NCBI GenBank assembly: GCA_916048095.2
Contig: OU696583.1
Location: 978,501-1,042,500, forward strand
Origin: Sacculina carcini
Taxonomy: Eukaryota; Arthropoda; Thecostraca; Sacculinidae
Length of the DNA stretch: 64,000 nt
Direction: 5' to 3'
The notes under the pieces were generated by a model. The model had not been told where the DNA came from. It ran no database searches and saw only the letters and a list, made by a program, of their open reading frames with translations. The position numbers and the translations under genes are program-made. Numbering within the stretch: position 1 is the first letter of the stretch; every line of letters begins with the position of its first letter. This document shows, piece by piece, positions 32,466-44,937 of the stretch.

Positions 32466-32796
32466 CTCTATACTATTCTTTACTATTCTACACAATACAT
32501 ACAAGGAACTCGTGGGGTTCAGTACCTCCAATATGGTTGAGAACCACTGAGTAAAACCATACTGAATAATTCCGATGCATGCCGGATGCTCTCTGTGTGG
32601 TATAGTGTTCGTACACTGCCCATGTGACTGAGGAGTGGTTTTCGTCTAATAATACTAATAATAATAATAAATAAACTTCTATCAATACACATTGCATAAG
32701 ACATTTCACATTCAGAAAACGCTGGACAAAATAACCATATCACTTCAAACCCACACTGTAAGACGAAATTGAAATTAACATACAAACACATACAAA

Positions 32797-32805
32797 CGTA
32801 CACGT

Positions 32806-32839
<34 letters not shown>

Positions 32840-33346
32840 ACAACAAACACACACTCATAAACATACATACACATACAAACATACACACACACACACACAC
32901 ACAAGCAAACATACACAAACACACACACATACAAACATATACACACTCACAAACAAATATACAACAAACACACAAACATACACATGCACAAACATACACA
33001 CACATACACACTCACAAACAAACATACAACAAACACACAAACATACACATACACATATACACACTCACAAACATACAACAAACACACAAGCATACACATA
33101 CACAAACATACATACACATATACACACTCACAAACAAACATACAACAAACACACAAACATACACATACACAAACATACATACACATATACACACTCACAA
33201 ACAAACATACACATACACAAACATACATACACATATACACACTCAGAAACAAACATACAACAAACACACAAACATACACATACACAAACATACACACACA
33301 CAAACAAACATACACATACATACAAACATACACACACGTGCGCACT
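32797..33346. repeat. CA-rich minisatellite in ERGIC3 intron 9 (R1)
   Basis: Mixed ACAC, ACAAAC and ACATAC units with longer-period repeats of about 40-90 bp (ACACTCACAAACAAACATAC). The R2 counterpart (about 55,407-55,820) is shorter by several units. All His/Thr- and Cys/Val-rich frames read through it are artefacts of the repeat. Confidence 0.9.
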
Positions 33347-33717
33347 AACTTTTGCTTCTCCGAGTATTTCACCATGACCGGAGCGAATTCGTACACCAAA
33401 AACAGGCCGGGCGAGGCGTTCAGTGCCGATTCATCGCCTCGACTCTGGAAATAAACCCACACACACATACTCTAGTAATAAACCCACACACATACACAAA
33501 CACAAATATAATCTAGTAATAAACCACACACACAAATATACTCTCGAAATACACCCCCCCCCCACACACACACAAACATACACAAATATACTCTCGAAAT
33601 ACACCCACACACACACAAACATACACAAATATACTCTCGAAATACACCCACACACACACACGTCATCTTGAAATACAAGCTCGAAATAACCTGGGAACAG
33701 TGGAGACAACAGGATTT

Positions 33718-33866
33718 TTTCCGGCGGAGGAGCTGAAGGGGGGCTAAGGAAAATATGCGGGGGCTTGACGAAACATGAGGAACTACACTCGAAATGCTCA
33801 TGGTCAAGATTTTTGGGGATATTTGGGGGTTTCAATCCCCCCAACCCCCTTGGTGCCGCCACTGCC
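33718..33866. mobile_element. Decayed CAGTGGCGGC-family MITE in ERGIC3 intron 8 (R1)
   Basis: Shares GGGGGCTTGACGAAACATGA, ACTACACTCGAAATG and the terminus CCTTGGTGCCGCCACTG with copies at 29,786, 56,399, 59,395 and 60,884. The left CAGTGGCGGC end is lost. Confidence 0.6.
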
Positions 33867-34433
33867 TGGAAACCATGGTTATATTTGGCGTGAAGAAAAT
33901 AATATTCGGAGTTATAAAACAGTGTGGGCGTGAGATGTTACCTGGACGTAGCGCGTGGCTGAAAATTGATTGGTCGATAAAATGGCGCCGTCCGCCTTAC
34001 ACCACATGGTGGGCACGATTTTGACAAAGTACTTCACCGAACTCATGCCTACACACACACACACACACACAACATCCAGTCAATATTGATAACAAGCGGA
34101 CCCGTGGTGGAGTGGAAACGGAGTCGAAATAATATTTATTCAAGAGCCGGCTGAACTTTTACCAAACAGATATTTCCTTTAGAAGCATCCCTTTCTATTT
34201 TCGTCTGCTGAAAAATTCCAAGCCCCCCCCGCGTGGCGCCGCCACTGCCACCAACGGATATTGTGCGCACCTTTTTCGTGCGTGGAGCTGAGACCGTCAA
34301 GCGGGTTGGTCTTGCCGGGCACGTTGTGACCAAACGACAGATGCCGGATCACATGACTCAAGTCAAACTCGTCCACCGAGATTGGCTGGATGTCGTGAAC
34401 TGAAGCACACACACACACATACACACACACACA

Positions 34434-34480
<47 letters not shown>

Positions 34481-34550
34481 TGAACAAGTGAACAAGAACC
34501 ATCGGCGTAGATTTGTGTCGAGGCTCGGGGAGGATGACAGCCATTATACA

Positions 34551-37500
34551 TCTATATATATAAAAGAGATCCTCTGTGTGTGTGTCTGTGTGTCTGTCCA
34601 ACCCTCCTTGGTCCATTTTCTATCAGCTATTATTTGGCCACCATTTGGCCTACCCGCTAACAATTTATACCATCACGTTGGAAATTTTCTTGTCTACACT
34701 TTAGATTAAATTTTAAATTTCCAAAATGAAATCAAAAAAGTTATAGCGGTGAAAAGACAAAATGAACCCTGAAAAATTCGAAAATTGTGGTCAATGCTCT
34801 GCCATCTACTCCTCATAAACCAGAAATGGTACAGCCAAACAGATTATACCACTGTGTAGAAAATTTTCTGTTCTACAAGATAGGTTATAATTCATATCCA
34901 AAAATAGAACATAAAAGATGTAAACATGAAAAAATTTCAATCTATATTCAAAATTATATTTATACTCCACGCGTCCGATTTTCTATACTTTTTTCTCTAT
35001 GTATCAAAAACTAATTATAACACAACTAAATAAATAATACCATCATGCTGGGAATTTTGTTTGCTACAACACGGGATAATTTTTAATTTTCCAAAGTGTA
35101 TTAAAAAAAAGTTACGGCGGTGTGAAGTCAAAATGACAAAGTCAAAAATGCAAAATTAGCACTGGAAACCGTGAATGTTTTGGTAAATATTCCCCTATCT
35201 ATTCCTCATAAATCAGCAATGGTACAGCTATAAAAATTATACTATTGTGTAGATAATTTTGTGTTCTACAAGAAAAGTTATAATTTATACCCAAAAATGA
35301 TACAAAAAATGTGTAAAATTGGCAAAATTGTCAAATACATCCAAAATTACACTTGATCACCGGGCGCCTAAATTAATTCATTTTTCTACCTATTTCTCAG
35401 GAACTATTTGTCACACATTAAAATAAATTATATCATCGTGCTGGAAATTGTATTTTTTAAATGAGGTATAATTCTTAATTTTCCAAAGTGTATCTGAAGG
35501 AAGTGACGGCGGTGTAAAGTCAAAAGGACATATTGCCAATTTGACAGCTATTATGCGCACTTGCGATTACACAGGAATATACTACTGTGTAGAGAATTTT
35601 GTGTTCTACAAGAAAAGGTGTAATTTATACCCACAAATGATACAAAAAACGTGTAAAATTGGCAAAATTCTCAAATACATCCAAAATTACACTTGAACAC
35701 CGGGCGACTAAAATTAATTCATTTTTCTACTATTTCTCAGTAACTATTTGTTACACATAAAAATAAATTATACCATCGTTCTAGAAATCTTTTCTTCTAC
35801 AATACGGTATAATTTGTAATTTTCCAAAGGGTATCTGAAGGAAGTTACGGCGGTGTAAAGTCAAAAGGACATATTGCCAATTTGACAGCTATTATGCGCA
35901 CTTGCGATTACACAGGAATATACACCGATTAAATTTCACTGAAGCCCAATCACAATTAAGAATGCATCATATTATCTCCAAGCATGGATGGTGTGGTTTT
36001 ATTGCGTACAGTTTAATTAATGCTACACTCTACTGAATATAAAGGCTTTATTGTCCTCAATAACGTTCCGCACGACGGGCGGGTAAAATGCTATTGGGAA
36101 CAAAGTAAACTACTGAATTTAACTGTGTAATTTAATTGGTTTAATTTCAAGTTGCATAAGCAAAAGTTGCATAAGGATATGGGTTGCAATATCATGTAAT
36201 GCCAACTTATGCTGTTTTAGCGGAAGCATTAACCTGGAATTATAGAGATGACAGAAGGTTGCATTGTTTTGATAGTGTTGTGGAAAAACATGTTTTCTAA
36301 ATTGAAACATAAATTTCACATTTAGACTTTTAGATTAGCTATAACTTTCCTGTGGGTTTGTTTTTCTTTTTCAATTTGCACTAATTTTTTATGAATTGAA
36401 TATTAATTATATTTTATGAACTGTTCCGCACGACGGGCGAATTAAATGTATCTATAAAGAGTGGGTTTAAATGATAGCGAGGTATATGATATTTTGCTAG
36501 CAGTAAATATTCTAGCGATAAAAGTAGAGTAGCTCTTAAGCAAATGATTTTGGAGAATGATGTGAACCTTTAAATATATTTTGCGATCTGATGATATATG
36601 TATTAGGAATAATACGTAGCAGAATATAGATTGCATAATATAATATCGGCTGTAATATCAAGGGCTGCATTATCGATGTAATCCAAAAAATAACAACTGT
36701 ATGAATATGATGCATTAGTGGAAGCATTAACCGGGAATTATGAGATAATATGATAATGGTGTAAAATTATATCGCATTATGCAACAAATGTGAATTTAGC
36801 TACCTTACAGTTTGGTCCCGATACTATATTGGCGGGTTGAGAGAAAAGTATTGGTGGGCCGCGTGTTTGGGACCCCTGGGGTAGATAATCTCAGTCTTCT
36901 GATTACAAATTATGATCGCATCGGTATATTTTGTGATCACAAACTAATAAGTTGAATCACCTCAGACTAGGCTGAGAGCGGTCAAGATTGAATGGTTGCG
37001 TTGGGTTGGGTAGGTTTGACTCAGGTTATATTGGGTTTTAATGATAGCGGAAAATATATAAATTTTAACAATAAATATTATAGCGGTAAAAGTGAAATAG
37101 TACTTGAGCAAATGATATTGGGGAATGATGTTAAGTAATAAATATAGTTTGGAAACAGTCTGATGAAAAGATTTCATCATCTTTCATTGTTTGTTTCGTG
37201 TTTGTGTTCTGAATTATACCACACGACGGGCAGATTTATATATCAGGCGGGTTGAGGGATAATATTTGTCAAAATAAGAACAAAAATATTCACATTTAGA
37301 CTTTTCTATTGGTTAAGATATTTATAGGTTACATTTTTTGCTTTTCAATTTGTATTCATTATATTTTATGGATTTGATATGAATTTTATTGTATGAATTG
37401 TTCCGCACGACGGGTGGGTTTAAAAAAGTGTTTTTAGATCATTTTTTCAAATGGTTCATTTAAAATTTTTTTTTTTTTTTTTTTTACATAAAAATGTTCC

Positions 37501-38737
37501 GCGGGCAGCAACTATAGACAATAGAACGTTCAATTTACCCTGTAGAATTAATCCATACACAAAACCAATGGATTTGACTTCAAGATGCAGAACGGATCGT
37601 GTTCGAGTTCTGAATTATTCAGCACAACGGGCGGGTTTAAAAATGACTCAGGCGGACTGAGGGGAAATATTGTGTCGAAATAAAAATAATTAAGCTTATA
37701 ATTTTCAATTGATTAATATTTTTATGAGTGTACCCTATTTCATTTTTATTTTTCCATATTTTTTATGAATTGAATATGAATTTCATGTTATGAATTGCTC
37801 CGCACAACTGGAGGGTTTTAATGCTATATATATACATAAAGAAGAAATTATCTGTCTGTCTGTGTATGTATGCTTGAATATGAGGTGACATAATTGCGCT
37901 GGCTCATGGTTCGCTGGTTCAATTATCAGGGGCTTCAAACGCAAACGAAGCGATGGCTCATTTTTATGAAATAAAAATGTCCCGCGGGCAGCAATAAAAC
38001 GTTCAATTTCACCGTATAGAATGAATTCATATACAAAACTAATGGATTTGACTTCAAGAACCAGAACGGATGGTGTACGAGTTCTGAATTTTTCCTCACG
38101 TCGGGCGGGTTTAAATATGAGGCGGGTTGAGTGAAAATATTTTGTCAAAATAAAATTAAAAATAATGAAATTTAGACTTTTTAATTGATTAAGGTCTTCA
38201 TGAGTTTGCCTTATTTATTTTTAATTTGCAATATTTTTATGAATTGTTCCGCACAACGGGCGGGTTTTAATGCGGTTTTAATGCTATATATATACATAAA
38301 GAAGAAATTATCTGTCTGTCTGTGTATGTATGCTTGAATATGAGGTGACATAATTGCGCTGGTTCATGGTTCGCTGGTTCAATGATCAGGGGCTTCAAAC
38401 GCAAACGAAGCGATGGCTCATTTTTATGAAATAAAAATGTCCCGCGGGCAGCAATAAAACGTTCAATTTCACCGTGTAGAATGAATTCATATACAAAACT
38501 AATGGATTTGACTTCAAGAACCAGAACGGATGGTGTTCGAGTTCTTAATTATTCCGCACGTCGGCCGGGTTTAAATATGAGGCGGGCTGAGTGAAAATAT
38601 TTTGTCAAAATGTAAATCAAAAATAATGAAATTTAGACTTTTTAATTGATTAAGGTTTTTATGAGTTTGCCTTATTTATTTTTAATTTGCAATATTTTTA
38701 TGAATTCTTCCGCACAACGGGCGGGTTTTAATGCTAG
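34551..38737. mobile_element. Non-autonomous Helitron (about 4.19 kb) with exact A|T empty site
   Basis: Begins TCTATATATATAAAAGAG and ends GCGGGTTTTAATGCTAG. It is inserted between A (34550) and T (38738). The uninterrupted flank is seen at 57,225-57,250 and 7,017-7,042 (GACAGCC...GCATTAGTG...), so both ends are defined by paralogy. A 5' TC, a 3' CTAG and insertion between A and T without duplication are the Helitron hallmarks. No Rep/helicase frame is present. The interior carries repeated variants of the 3' terminal motif (CCGCACAACGGGCGGGTTTT) and two tandem copies of a block of about 460 bp (37,821 and 38,283). Confidence 0.88.
37821..38737. repeat. Tandem duplicated 460-bp block inside the Helitron
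   Basis: Two consecutive units begin CTATATATATACATAAAGAA and end in CGCACAACGGGCGGGTTTTAATG. Each looks like a small Helitron with its own 5' and 3' ends, joined head to tail. Confidence 0.75.
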
Positions 38738-39616
38738 TTAGTGATAAAAGTTGACTCAGTTGGTCGATTGCGTGGTACCCTAAAGTATTTTCAGCCTATT
38801 CAATTACAACACACATACCCCAATGAAAAGTTTATTGCGTAATATAATTCATCACATATTTATAATTTCTTGCATTGTTGGCCTATTGTCATTTGCCTTC
38901 TATGCTGATTTTGATTATAATATACCCAATGAACTGAACTCAGCAGAATTCTCGGGAGGTATAATTGCATATTCATACCCCCAGTCAATTTGTCGGGGGT
39001 ATACATACCCCCCAAGCCCGCCAGGATTTACGCCCATGTCAAGAACACTTCGTAGAAATACAAACACACACACACACACACACACAAGAGGCTGCACCAG
39101 GTTCATTGGGGTATGTGTGTTGTAATTGAATAGGCTGAAAATACTTGAGGATATCATGCAATTAGCTAACTGAGTCAACTTTTAACACTAATGTATGATG
39201 GCTGTCATCCCTCCGAGCCTCGACACACAAATCTACTCCGATGGTTCTTGTTCACTTGTTCACTATGTGTTTGTATGTGTGTGTGCTTCAGTTCACGACA
39301 TCCAGCCATTCTCGGTGGACGAGTTTGACTTGAGTCATGTGATCCGGCATCTGTCGTTTGGTCAGAACGTGCCCGGCAAGACCAACCCGCTTGACGGTCT
39401 CAGCTCCACGCACGAAAAAGGTGCATCCGCTGGTGGCAGTGGCGGCACCACGCGGGGGGGGGGGGGCTTGGAATCTTTCAGCAGACGAAAATAGAAAGGG
39501 ATGATTCTAAAGGAAATATCTGTTTGGTAAAAGCTCAGCCGGCTCTTGAATAAATATTATTTCGACTCCGTTTCCACTCCACCACGGGTCCGCTTGTTAT
39601 CAATATCGACTAAATG

Positions 39617-39692
<76 letters not shown>

Positions 39693-39705
39693 GCGTGAGC
39701 TCAGT
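38738..39705. repeat. Fold-back junction of ERGIC3 exon-7 flank and inverted exon 7, end of R1
   Basis: 38,738-39,103 matches 57,240-57,617 in direct orientation. At 39,104 the sequence turns round and continues as the reverse complement of about 57,330 down to 56,723. The two arms (38,738-38,828 and 39,104-39,190) are complementary with a 275-bp loop. The inverted part includes exon 7, intron 7 with a GT tract (39,616-39,690), and the acceptor plus first 13 bases of exon 8, ending where unit R2 begins. Confidence 0.85.
39292..39420 (+). pseudogene. ERGIC3: Inverted extra copy of ERGIC3 exon 7
   Basis: A plus-strand 129-bp block, preceded by the acceptor GCTTCAG and followed by the donor-like GTGCATCC, encoding HDIQPFSVDEFDLSH and SFGQNVPGKTNPLDG without a stop. 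It lies opposite in strand to the complete ERGIC3 gene and to the other copies, with a truncated exon 8 start at 39,693-39,705. It cannot join the real gene by normal splicing. Confidence 0.85.
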
Positions 39706-39741
39706 CAACGCCACCTAGATACAGGCAACGCCACCTAGATA

Positions 39742-40275
39742 CAGGCCCTTTCACGAAAGTATGACGTAATCGATTGCGGTGGCTTCACTCGTACGGGCGA
39801 TATGCGTTGTTATTAGAATTTGTGCTTAGTGCGGGTGTTTGACTTGCATTACGGCTCAATTAAGTTTGAAAATCATGTTACCAACATAAGAAGCTTCAAA
39901 TACAATTGCAAATACAATAACTGAATATATTATAAGCCCACACAGGCATAAAACAGTAAAAAAAAACAAACATGCAACGACCATACACGATACAATGCGG
40001 AACGTTGTCGCTTCAATTTCTCTAATTAATCGTAGATAAATTTCTGTCACAACAAATATTGTTCAGAAGAACATTTACAGAGGTGCACAACAATTTTCAG
40101 CAATTAATTGTAAATTACGATGTTTAGAACAGTACAAGTAAACAAGCATAACACCGCAATCACTCAGTTTTTCTAGTGCAGGAAACCTATCATCGCTCTG
40201 GTTTTCAATAATACACACTTTATCATACTTAATACACTTCTGCACAGTTAAAATCAATTGTAAGCTTAACAATTG
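39742..40275. mobile_element. Truncated CAGGCCCTTTCACG TIR element, left end of R2
   Basis: Begins CAGGCCCTTTCACGAAAG and matches 15,191-15,724. It is preceded by two copies of the AACGCCACCTAGATACAGG flank. The right terminus is missing. Confidence 0.65.
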
Positions 40276-41506
40276 AATATATTATAAAACCACACAGGCA
40301 AATCACACACATACAACGATTACACACGCGACAACGTAGACAGTTTTGGTTTGAAATTTTTGGCACAAATACATGAATTTTGATCGGAACAATAATTATT
40401 AAGAAGTACATTCACACTCGCCCACACAATTTTTTCTACAACTGAATCTAGTTTATGGTTGTTAACACAATGCGAGGTATTAAACATGATTCCGTGGTCA
40501 TTGAGCTGTTGCAAAACGTGAAAAAGAGCAATTTCCCTTCCATTTTATAGCGGTATCTGATTCCCTTCCATTTTATAGCGGATCTCCCAGGCATAGAAAG
40601 TGTATAAATTAGAATAAGAAGGAAAATTGGTTGATATATAAGCTCTGAAAATGAAAACATGCTATTTGTTTGGTTGTCAAAATTTTACATTTGCTTGCTT
40701 ACACATGTATATTGCTTACTAATTCGATCTTCTCTCTCTTACAGGTCTTTTTCCACTTCTCTTTGTACATATCTTCTCGGTGTCTCCTCTGATGTTTTTA
40801 TGAATCATCGCCTTAATTAATGTTTGTAAATTAATGTAATGTTACGCGCTTTGTGTATTGACGGATTTGTCCTGTATGTGTGACCGTGTTACTGCTGACG
40901 TGGACCAATCAACTGATGACACGACATGACCTGACCGACCCTATATAAGCCCGCAAGAAATGCAATACATTCTTATTCTGTTCCACGCCGTGGCCGGTGT
41001 TTGTATACTTGTGGAGTCTGTAGTGATAGCCACACTCGTGTGTGTGAATTGTCATGTGTGCATATTGTATATTGTTTATGTGGCTAACTCAAGTGTGTGC
41101 TTGCTTGTGTCTTAGTTCATGCTGGGTGTGTCAAGGTCGGAGGCTCGTGTTGACTCTATGGTGCCTTTGGCTAAGTTCAGGTTAACTGCGTCAGCGTTAA
41201 CTGCTTGTGTATGTGAATGTGTGCGTGTGTGTAAGGTAGGCTTGTATGCGTGTCTGTCAATGAGTGTTCAAGTCACTTCCTTGTAACTATGGCCTATTGG
41301 TATGTATGCGTGTGTGTAGATATATAAATATGTGTGCGACCGATTATACCCTCTCTTTTTCTCTGGTTGTATCGCTGAGTGTGACCAGTGAATATATTGT
41401 GATTGTGCCGGTTGCTGTTGGTCCAAGACGACACTTCACTGGTGCCCCGAGTGCACTCAAGGTATTTATCATCTCCAAGTAATATCGACTCGTGCGATAA
41501 AGTAAG

Positions 41507-42235
41507 ATGGACAGAGACACTTCAGAGAGTTACCCGTTTTTATCTGCACATGTGGGGATAAAACCACCTGCTTTTATGCCCACATCGGTACTGGGGTGGA
41601 CTTCAATTATGGAAGCACAATTTCGATTGGCAAAAATAACTTCAACGGAGACACAGTTCTTTCATGCAGTTGCTGCTCTTCCTCCTGAGGTGGTCTCAAA
41701 AGTTGACCCTGATATTCTAGATGCGCATGATTATGCTCGACTCAAGGTGTCTCTGCTCAGTATGTACACCAAGTCAAAATCGGAGTACATAGAGGAGCTG
41801 CTGTCACAAGTGACTCTTACTGGTCGACCATCAGTAGCACTAGCTGAATTGAAACGCACGGCGTTCAGTGCCGGTGCTGGCGAAGAAATTGTGCTGCACC
41901 GATTTTTGAAAAGTCTTCCCACATCGATTGCGTCTGCGCTGGGAGCTCAAAGGGACATCAAGCTGGACCAGTTGGGCGCCTTGGCGGATGAGCTGGTGCC
42001 CATTGTGCAAGCGCAGCCGTGTATGGCAGTGGGTGAGCCGGCACAGCACTGCAGCTCGAGTCGGCGTGCGCCCTACAGAAGTAAGGTCGCTATGTCGCTT
42101 GGATTGCGCCCATATCGAGAGCATCAAAGACCGTGCGTATGCAGAGCACACATATACTATGGCGACTCCGCCCGAGTGTGTAAACCCTGGTGCAGATGGC
42201 CATCTAAAAGACGAGATATACGAATTGAGCCTTAA
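41507..42235 (+). pseudogene. gag of element B (R2), early stop near C-terminus
   Basis: ATG at 41507; 242 residues with the Ty3 capsid pattern (EAQFRLAKI, FFHAVAALPPEVV, DYARLKVSLL, ALAELKRTAFSAG) and a CHCC box near the end. It is uninterrupted where R1 has a stop and the Tc1 insertion, but a TCA-to-TAA change stops it at 42233-42235, about 23 codons before the R1 stop. The two copies thus carry different lesions. Confidence 0.82.
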
Positions 42236-42363
42236 TCTCGCGGTGTGTCACCTGCACCAACGACATCGCGCTCACTTCCGTCATCAGAAATGTCGGAAAA
42301 CTGAGTGGGCAGGCATCGGTTCATGCGACTACGGGCCTGCCACTTCTTAAAGTCGCAGCAAAG

Positions 42364-43095
42364 TTGGGTGAACTGAAATTCAATTTTATAATTGACACAG
42401 GTGCTGGCGTCTCTATTCTCCCGAGTGAACTCATCGGCTGGTGTATGCAGCCGACTACAGTGACGCTTATGTCAGCTAGTGGTGCACCAATAACGGTTTA
42501 TGGCGAAGTTCAAAAGGAAGTTCAAATCCACGGTTTGAGACGTGCACTTCCATGGACTTTCGTCGTCGCCGACGTCACCGCTCCATTGTTGGGCAACGAT
42601 TTCCTGTCACATTATAAACTGATAGTGGATTGTGGAGGAAAATGCATCCGCGATTCTGCCACAAATCTTCGAGCGTCTGCACAGGCTGGTCCCTGCTCAT
42701 CTTGTCTCGTTGTAAACGACACAACGAATATAGTGGACCCTGCCCGCCAGCTGTTAGAGGAATTTCCTGACCTTGCTCTACAACGCAATGTAAATTAATT
42801 AAATAATTTATTTATTTATTGTAAATTATGTAATGTGCAATGTAATGCGACTGAAACAGTGTCTGTGTCTCGACTCAAACCCGCTTTACTGCCACAGAAT
42901 TCGTCGTCGAAGGAAAAAAGCTCTTCGAAAAAGCTGAGACCGCCACTGCAGTGTTCTGACTCTGCTGACAACAGTGCTGTACAGGTAAATTCTCCCGTGA
43001 TAACACGCTCTGGTCGAACCGTGCGTTTCAAACCACACCCAGACTATGTCTATTTTTTAATTAGGTCGTTTTTTTTGGTTTTTTTACTGTGCTAG
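42364..43095 (+). pseudogene. Truncated pol of element B (R2)
   Basis: Retropepsin frame 42364-42798 with FIIDTGAGVSILPS, then the same AT-rich junction as R1, then the integrase-like tail from 42835. The tail's stop codon is changed to a sense codon, so the frame extends to 43095. Reverse transcriptase, RNase H and integrase core are absent as in R1. Confidence 0.8.
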
Positions 43096-43241
43096 TCTGT
43101 GTGTAGTATATCACTAGAGATTGTCACTTGTATCTACTCGCGTCATGCATAATCGTGCGTATTGATGCACTGGTGTCTAATGGTTATATATTGATTGGAT
43201 CGCGCGCATACATTGGTAAACTCCGTTCACTGGCGGGGGAG

Positions 43242-44195
43242 GGACATGGCCCCAATTGGAACAAAGTCTATTTGAGACAACATTTCCTTGCGCTCCCACA
43301 CTCTTTCTTTGCCGTCCTAATCCAGCTGGCAGCATAGGCGCACACAAGTTACACTAGTGCTGGAGCTAAAAGTGGACATGAAATATACGGCATCAGTGTT
43401 TCGCCTAACCTAACCTAACCTAACCTAACCTAACCTATAGTTGTTGTAGGAAGAGTTCGTTTTGCACAGAACGTTAACTACCTATTACTGGGGCTGAAAA
43501 CAACCTAACCTAACCAGAGAATTAATAGTATACGTAACTGCAAAAAACTTGCAATTTATATTTCGTACGTGTATCTATTTTTTCCCATATATATTGGTTC
43601 CTTGAAAAGAGAAAGTCAATACCAGCGTAGTTTTTCTATATTTAAACTTTGCATCTGCTAGCAAAATAATTGAAGCCGATGAAAGCAGTGATTTAGAATA
43701 CGACCTGTTTTTTCAACTTGTCAGCGTCATTTAAATGCCTATTTGTATATTTGTTGCTGATTCAAATAACAAATAGACATACAAATTAACCAGTAAGCAT
43801 ATTCATCATCCGTACAAATTACTATTTCCGTATACAAAGTATTGTATCCGTAAACATACAAATTAGTAAGTAGACATATTCAGTATCCGTTTAGTCGGAT
43901 GTAGTCGGTGAATTTTGACGGCGTATATCTAGACTCGACTGCTTCAAGTGTTCGTTAACAACGGCAAGTTGCCTGAGCGGCTCATTATCACAGGCTCTGC
44001 CTAGCGAATTTCCCGCACTCTCGCTTTTTGTCTCAAAGGGCCTGTTTCAGCGCCCTCTAGCGGATTGTCTCCAACTGGCACTTCTAACTGCGGTATGGTC
44101 TTGGCGCGCCCATGGCACGGGTCGAATTATGTAGAGGTTGAGAGCAGCCGTGAGGTTTGTCTCAAATAGACATTGTCTCAATTGGGGTAGTCTCC
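43242..44195. mobile_element. 954-bp TIR element with 9-bp target duplication, only in R2
   Basis: Flanked by GCGGGGGAG at 43233-43241 and 44196-44204; R1 shows the single copy at the empty site near 21,585. Ends are imperfect inverted repeats (GGACATGGCCCCAATTGG against GGAGACTACCCCAATTGA, continuing to TCTATTTGAGACAA). There is no transposase frame. A 9-bp duplication suggests the Mutator group, but the termini alone do not prove it. A CCTAA array lies inside. Confidence 0.82.
43404..43437. repeat. Interstitial (CCTAA)n array
   Basis: Nearly seven tandem CCTAA units, plus two more at about 43,502-43,514. This is the complement of TTAGG, the arthropod telomere unit, but lies within a transposon 20 kb from either window edge, so it is not a chromosome end. 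Confidence 0.9.
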
Positions 44196-44937
44196 GCGGG
44201 GGAGTACTGTAGTGATAGCCACACTCGTGTGTGTGGATTGTCATATGTGCATATTGTATATTGTTTATGCCGGTGTTATGTGGCTAACTCAAGTGTGTGC
44301 TTGCCTGTGTCTTAGTTCATGCTGGGTGTGTCAAGGTCGGAGGCTCGTGTTGACTCTATGGTGCCTTTTGCTAAGTTCAGGTTAACTGCGTCAGCGTTAA
44401 CTGCTTGTGTATGTGAATGTGTGCGTGTGTGTAAGGTAGGCTTGTATGCGTGTCTGTCAATGAGTGTTCAAGTCACTTCCTTGTAACTATGGCCTATTGG
44501 TATGTATGCGTGTGTGTAGATATATAAATATGTGTGCGACCGATTATACCCTCTCTTTTTCTCTGGTTGTGTCGCTGAGTGTGACCAGTGAATATATTGT
44601 GATTGTACCGGTTGCTGTTGGTCTAAGACGACACTTCAAGTCTAAGCGTTACAGACTCGTGCGTGCTGGTTATCCACGAGGTGCGCGCTAGTTGTTTTTG
44701 TGTGGTATATAGTTTTTGTGTATGTATTATATCAATTATATATTTTGTGTTTGATGCTTTTCAGTCGTTGCGCTCGTTTTTTTGGTTCGTGGTTTATCAA
44801 TTGCCGGCTAATTCAGTGCCGCAGAATGAGTGGATGCCAAAAGATGTTCTTTTTGTAACGACATTGTGGCTGGATTTGTTGTTAGTTGGCGGTGACTGCG
44901 ACCGGGGGTTTGCGACGGTGTTAACGCATTGCTTGCA

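Larger units (their letters stand above)
31813..34399 (-). pseudogene. ERGIC3: Partial ERGIC3 duplicate (exons 7-10 only), R1
   Basis: Minus-strand exons at 34271-34399 (exon 7), 33942-34048 (exon 8), 33350-33444 (exon 9) and 31813-31948 (exon 10, with the TGA). Lengths and phases equal those of the complete gene (129, 107, 95, 136). Splice sites are kept, though the exon 9 donor reads GTTAGT instead of GTGAGT. Exon 8 has two amino-acid changes (Val to Met at its start, Ser to Ala in the KSDG motif) and exon 7 has Ile for Phe. Exons 1-6 are absent, so no start codon or first membrane segment remains. Exon 10 encodes the C-terminal membrane segment and KIDLGKQG. Transcription would need a foreign promoter. 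Confidence 0.88.
15191..39103. repeat. Tandem segmental duplication, unit R1
   Basis: Homologous to unit R2 (39,742-57,617) in the same order and orientation: decayed TIR element, Ty3 element B, Ro60-like gene, inverted Ro60 part, Ty3 element C, MITEs, ERGIC3 exons. The core from 21.6 to about 32.8 kb lies at a constant offset of 22,610 bases from R2 with only a few substitutions seen. R1 alone carries the solo LTR at 15.7 kb, the Tc1 element at 17.5 kb and the Helitron at 34.6 kb. R1 stops at intron sequence upstream of ERGIC3 exon 7, so exons 1-6 are absent. Confidence 0.9.
41019..44638 (+). mobile_element. Ty3 element B, R2 copy
   Basis: LTRs at 41019-41438 (about 10 bp shorter than its partner owing to a deletion near 41,080) and 44208-44638, flanked by the same AGTC duplication as in R1, so the insertion predates the duplication. 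The primer-binding-like TGGTGCCCCGAGTG is at 41440. A separate TIR element is inserted 12 bp before the 3' LTR. Confidence 0.9.

Noticed and set aside
32519-33468. Many overlapping His/Thr and Cys/Val-rich frames on both strands
   Set aside because: They are read from the CA-rich minisatellite in ERGIC3 intron 9. The same holds for the R2 counterparts and for 57.4-58.3 kb.
43404-43437. Possible telomere
   Set aside because: The array is short, internal to a TIR element, and flanked by ordinary sequence on both sides.
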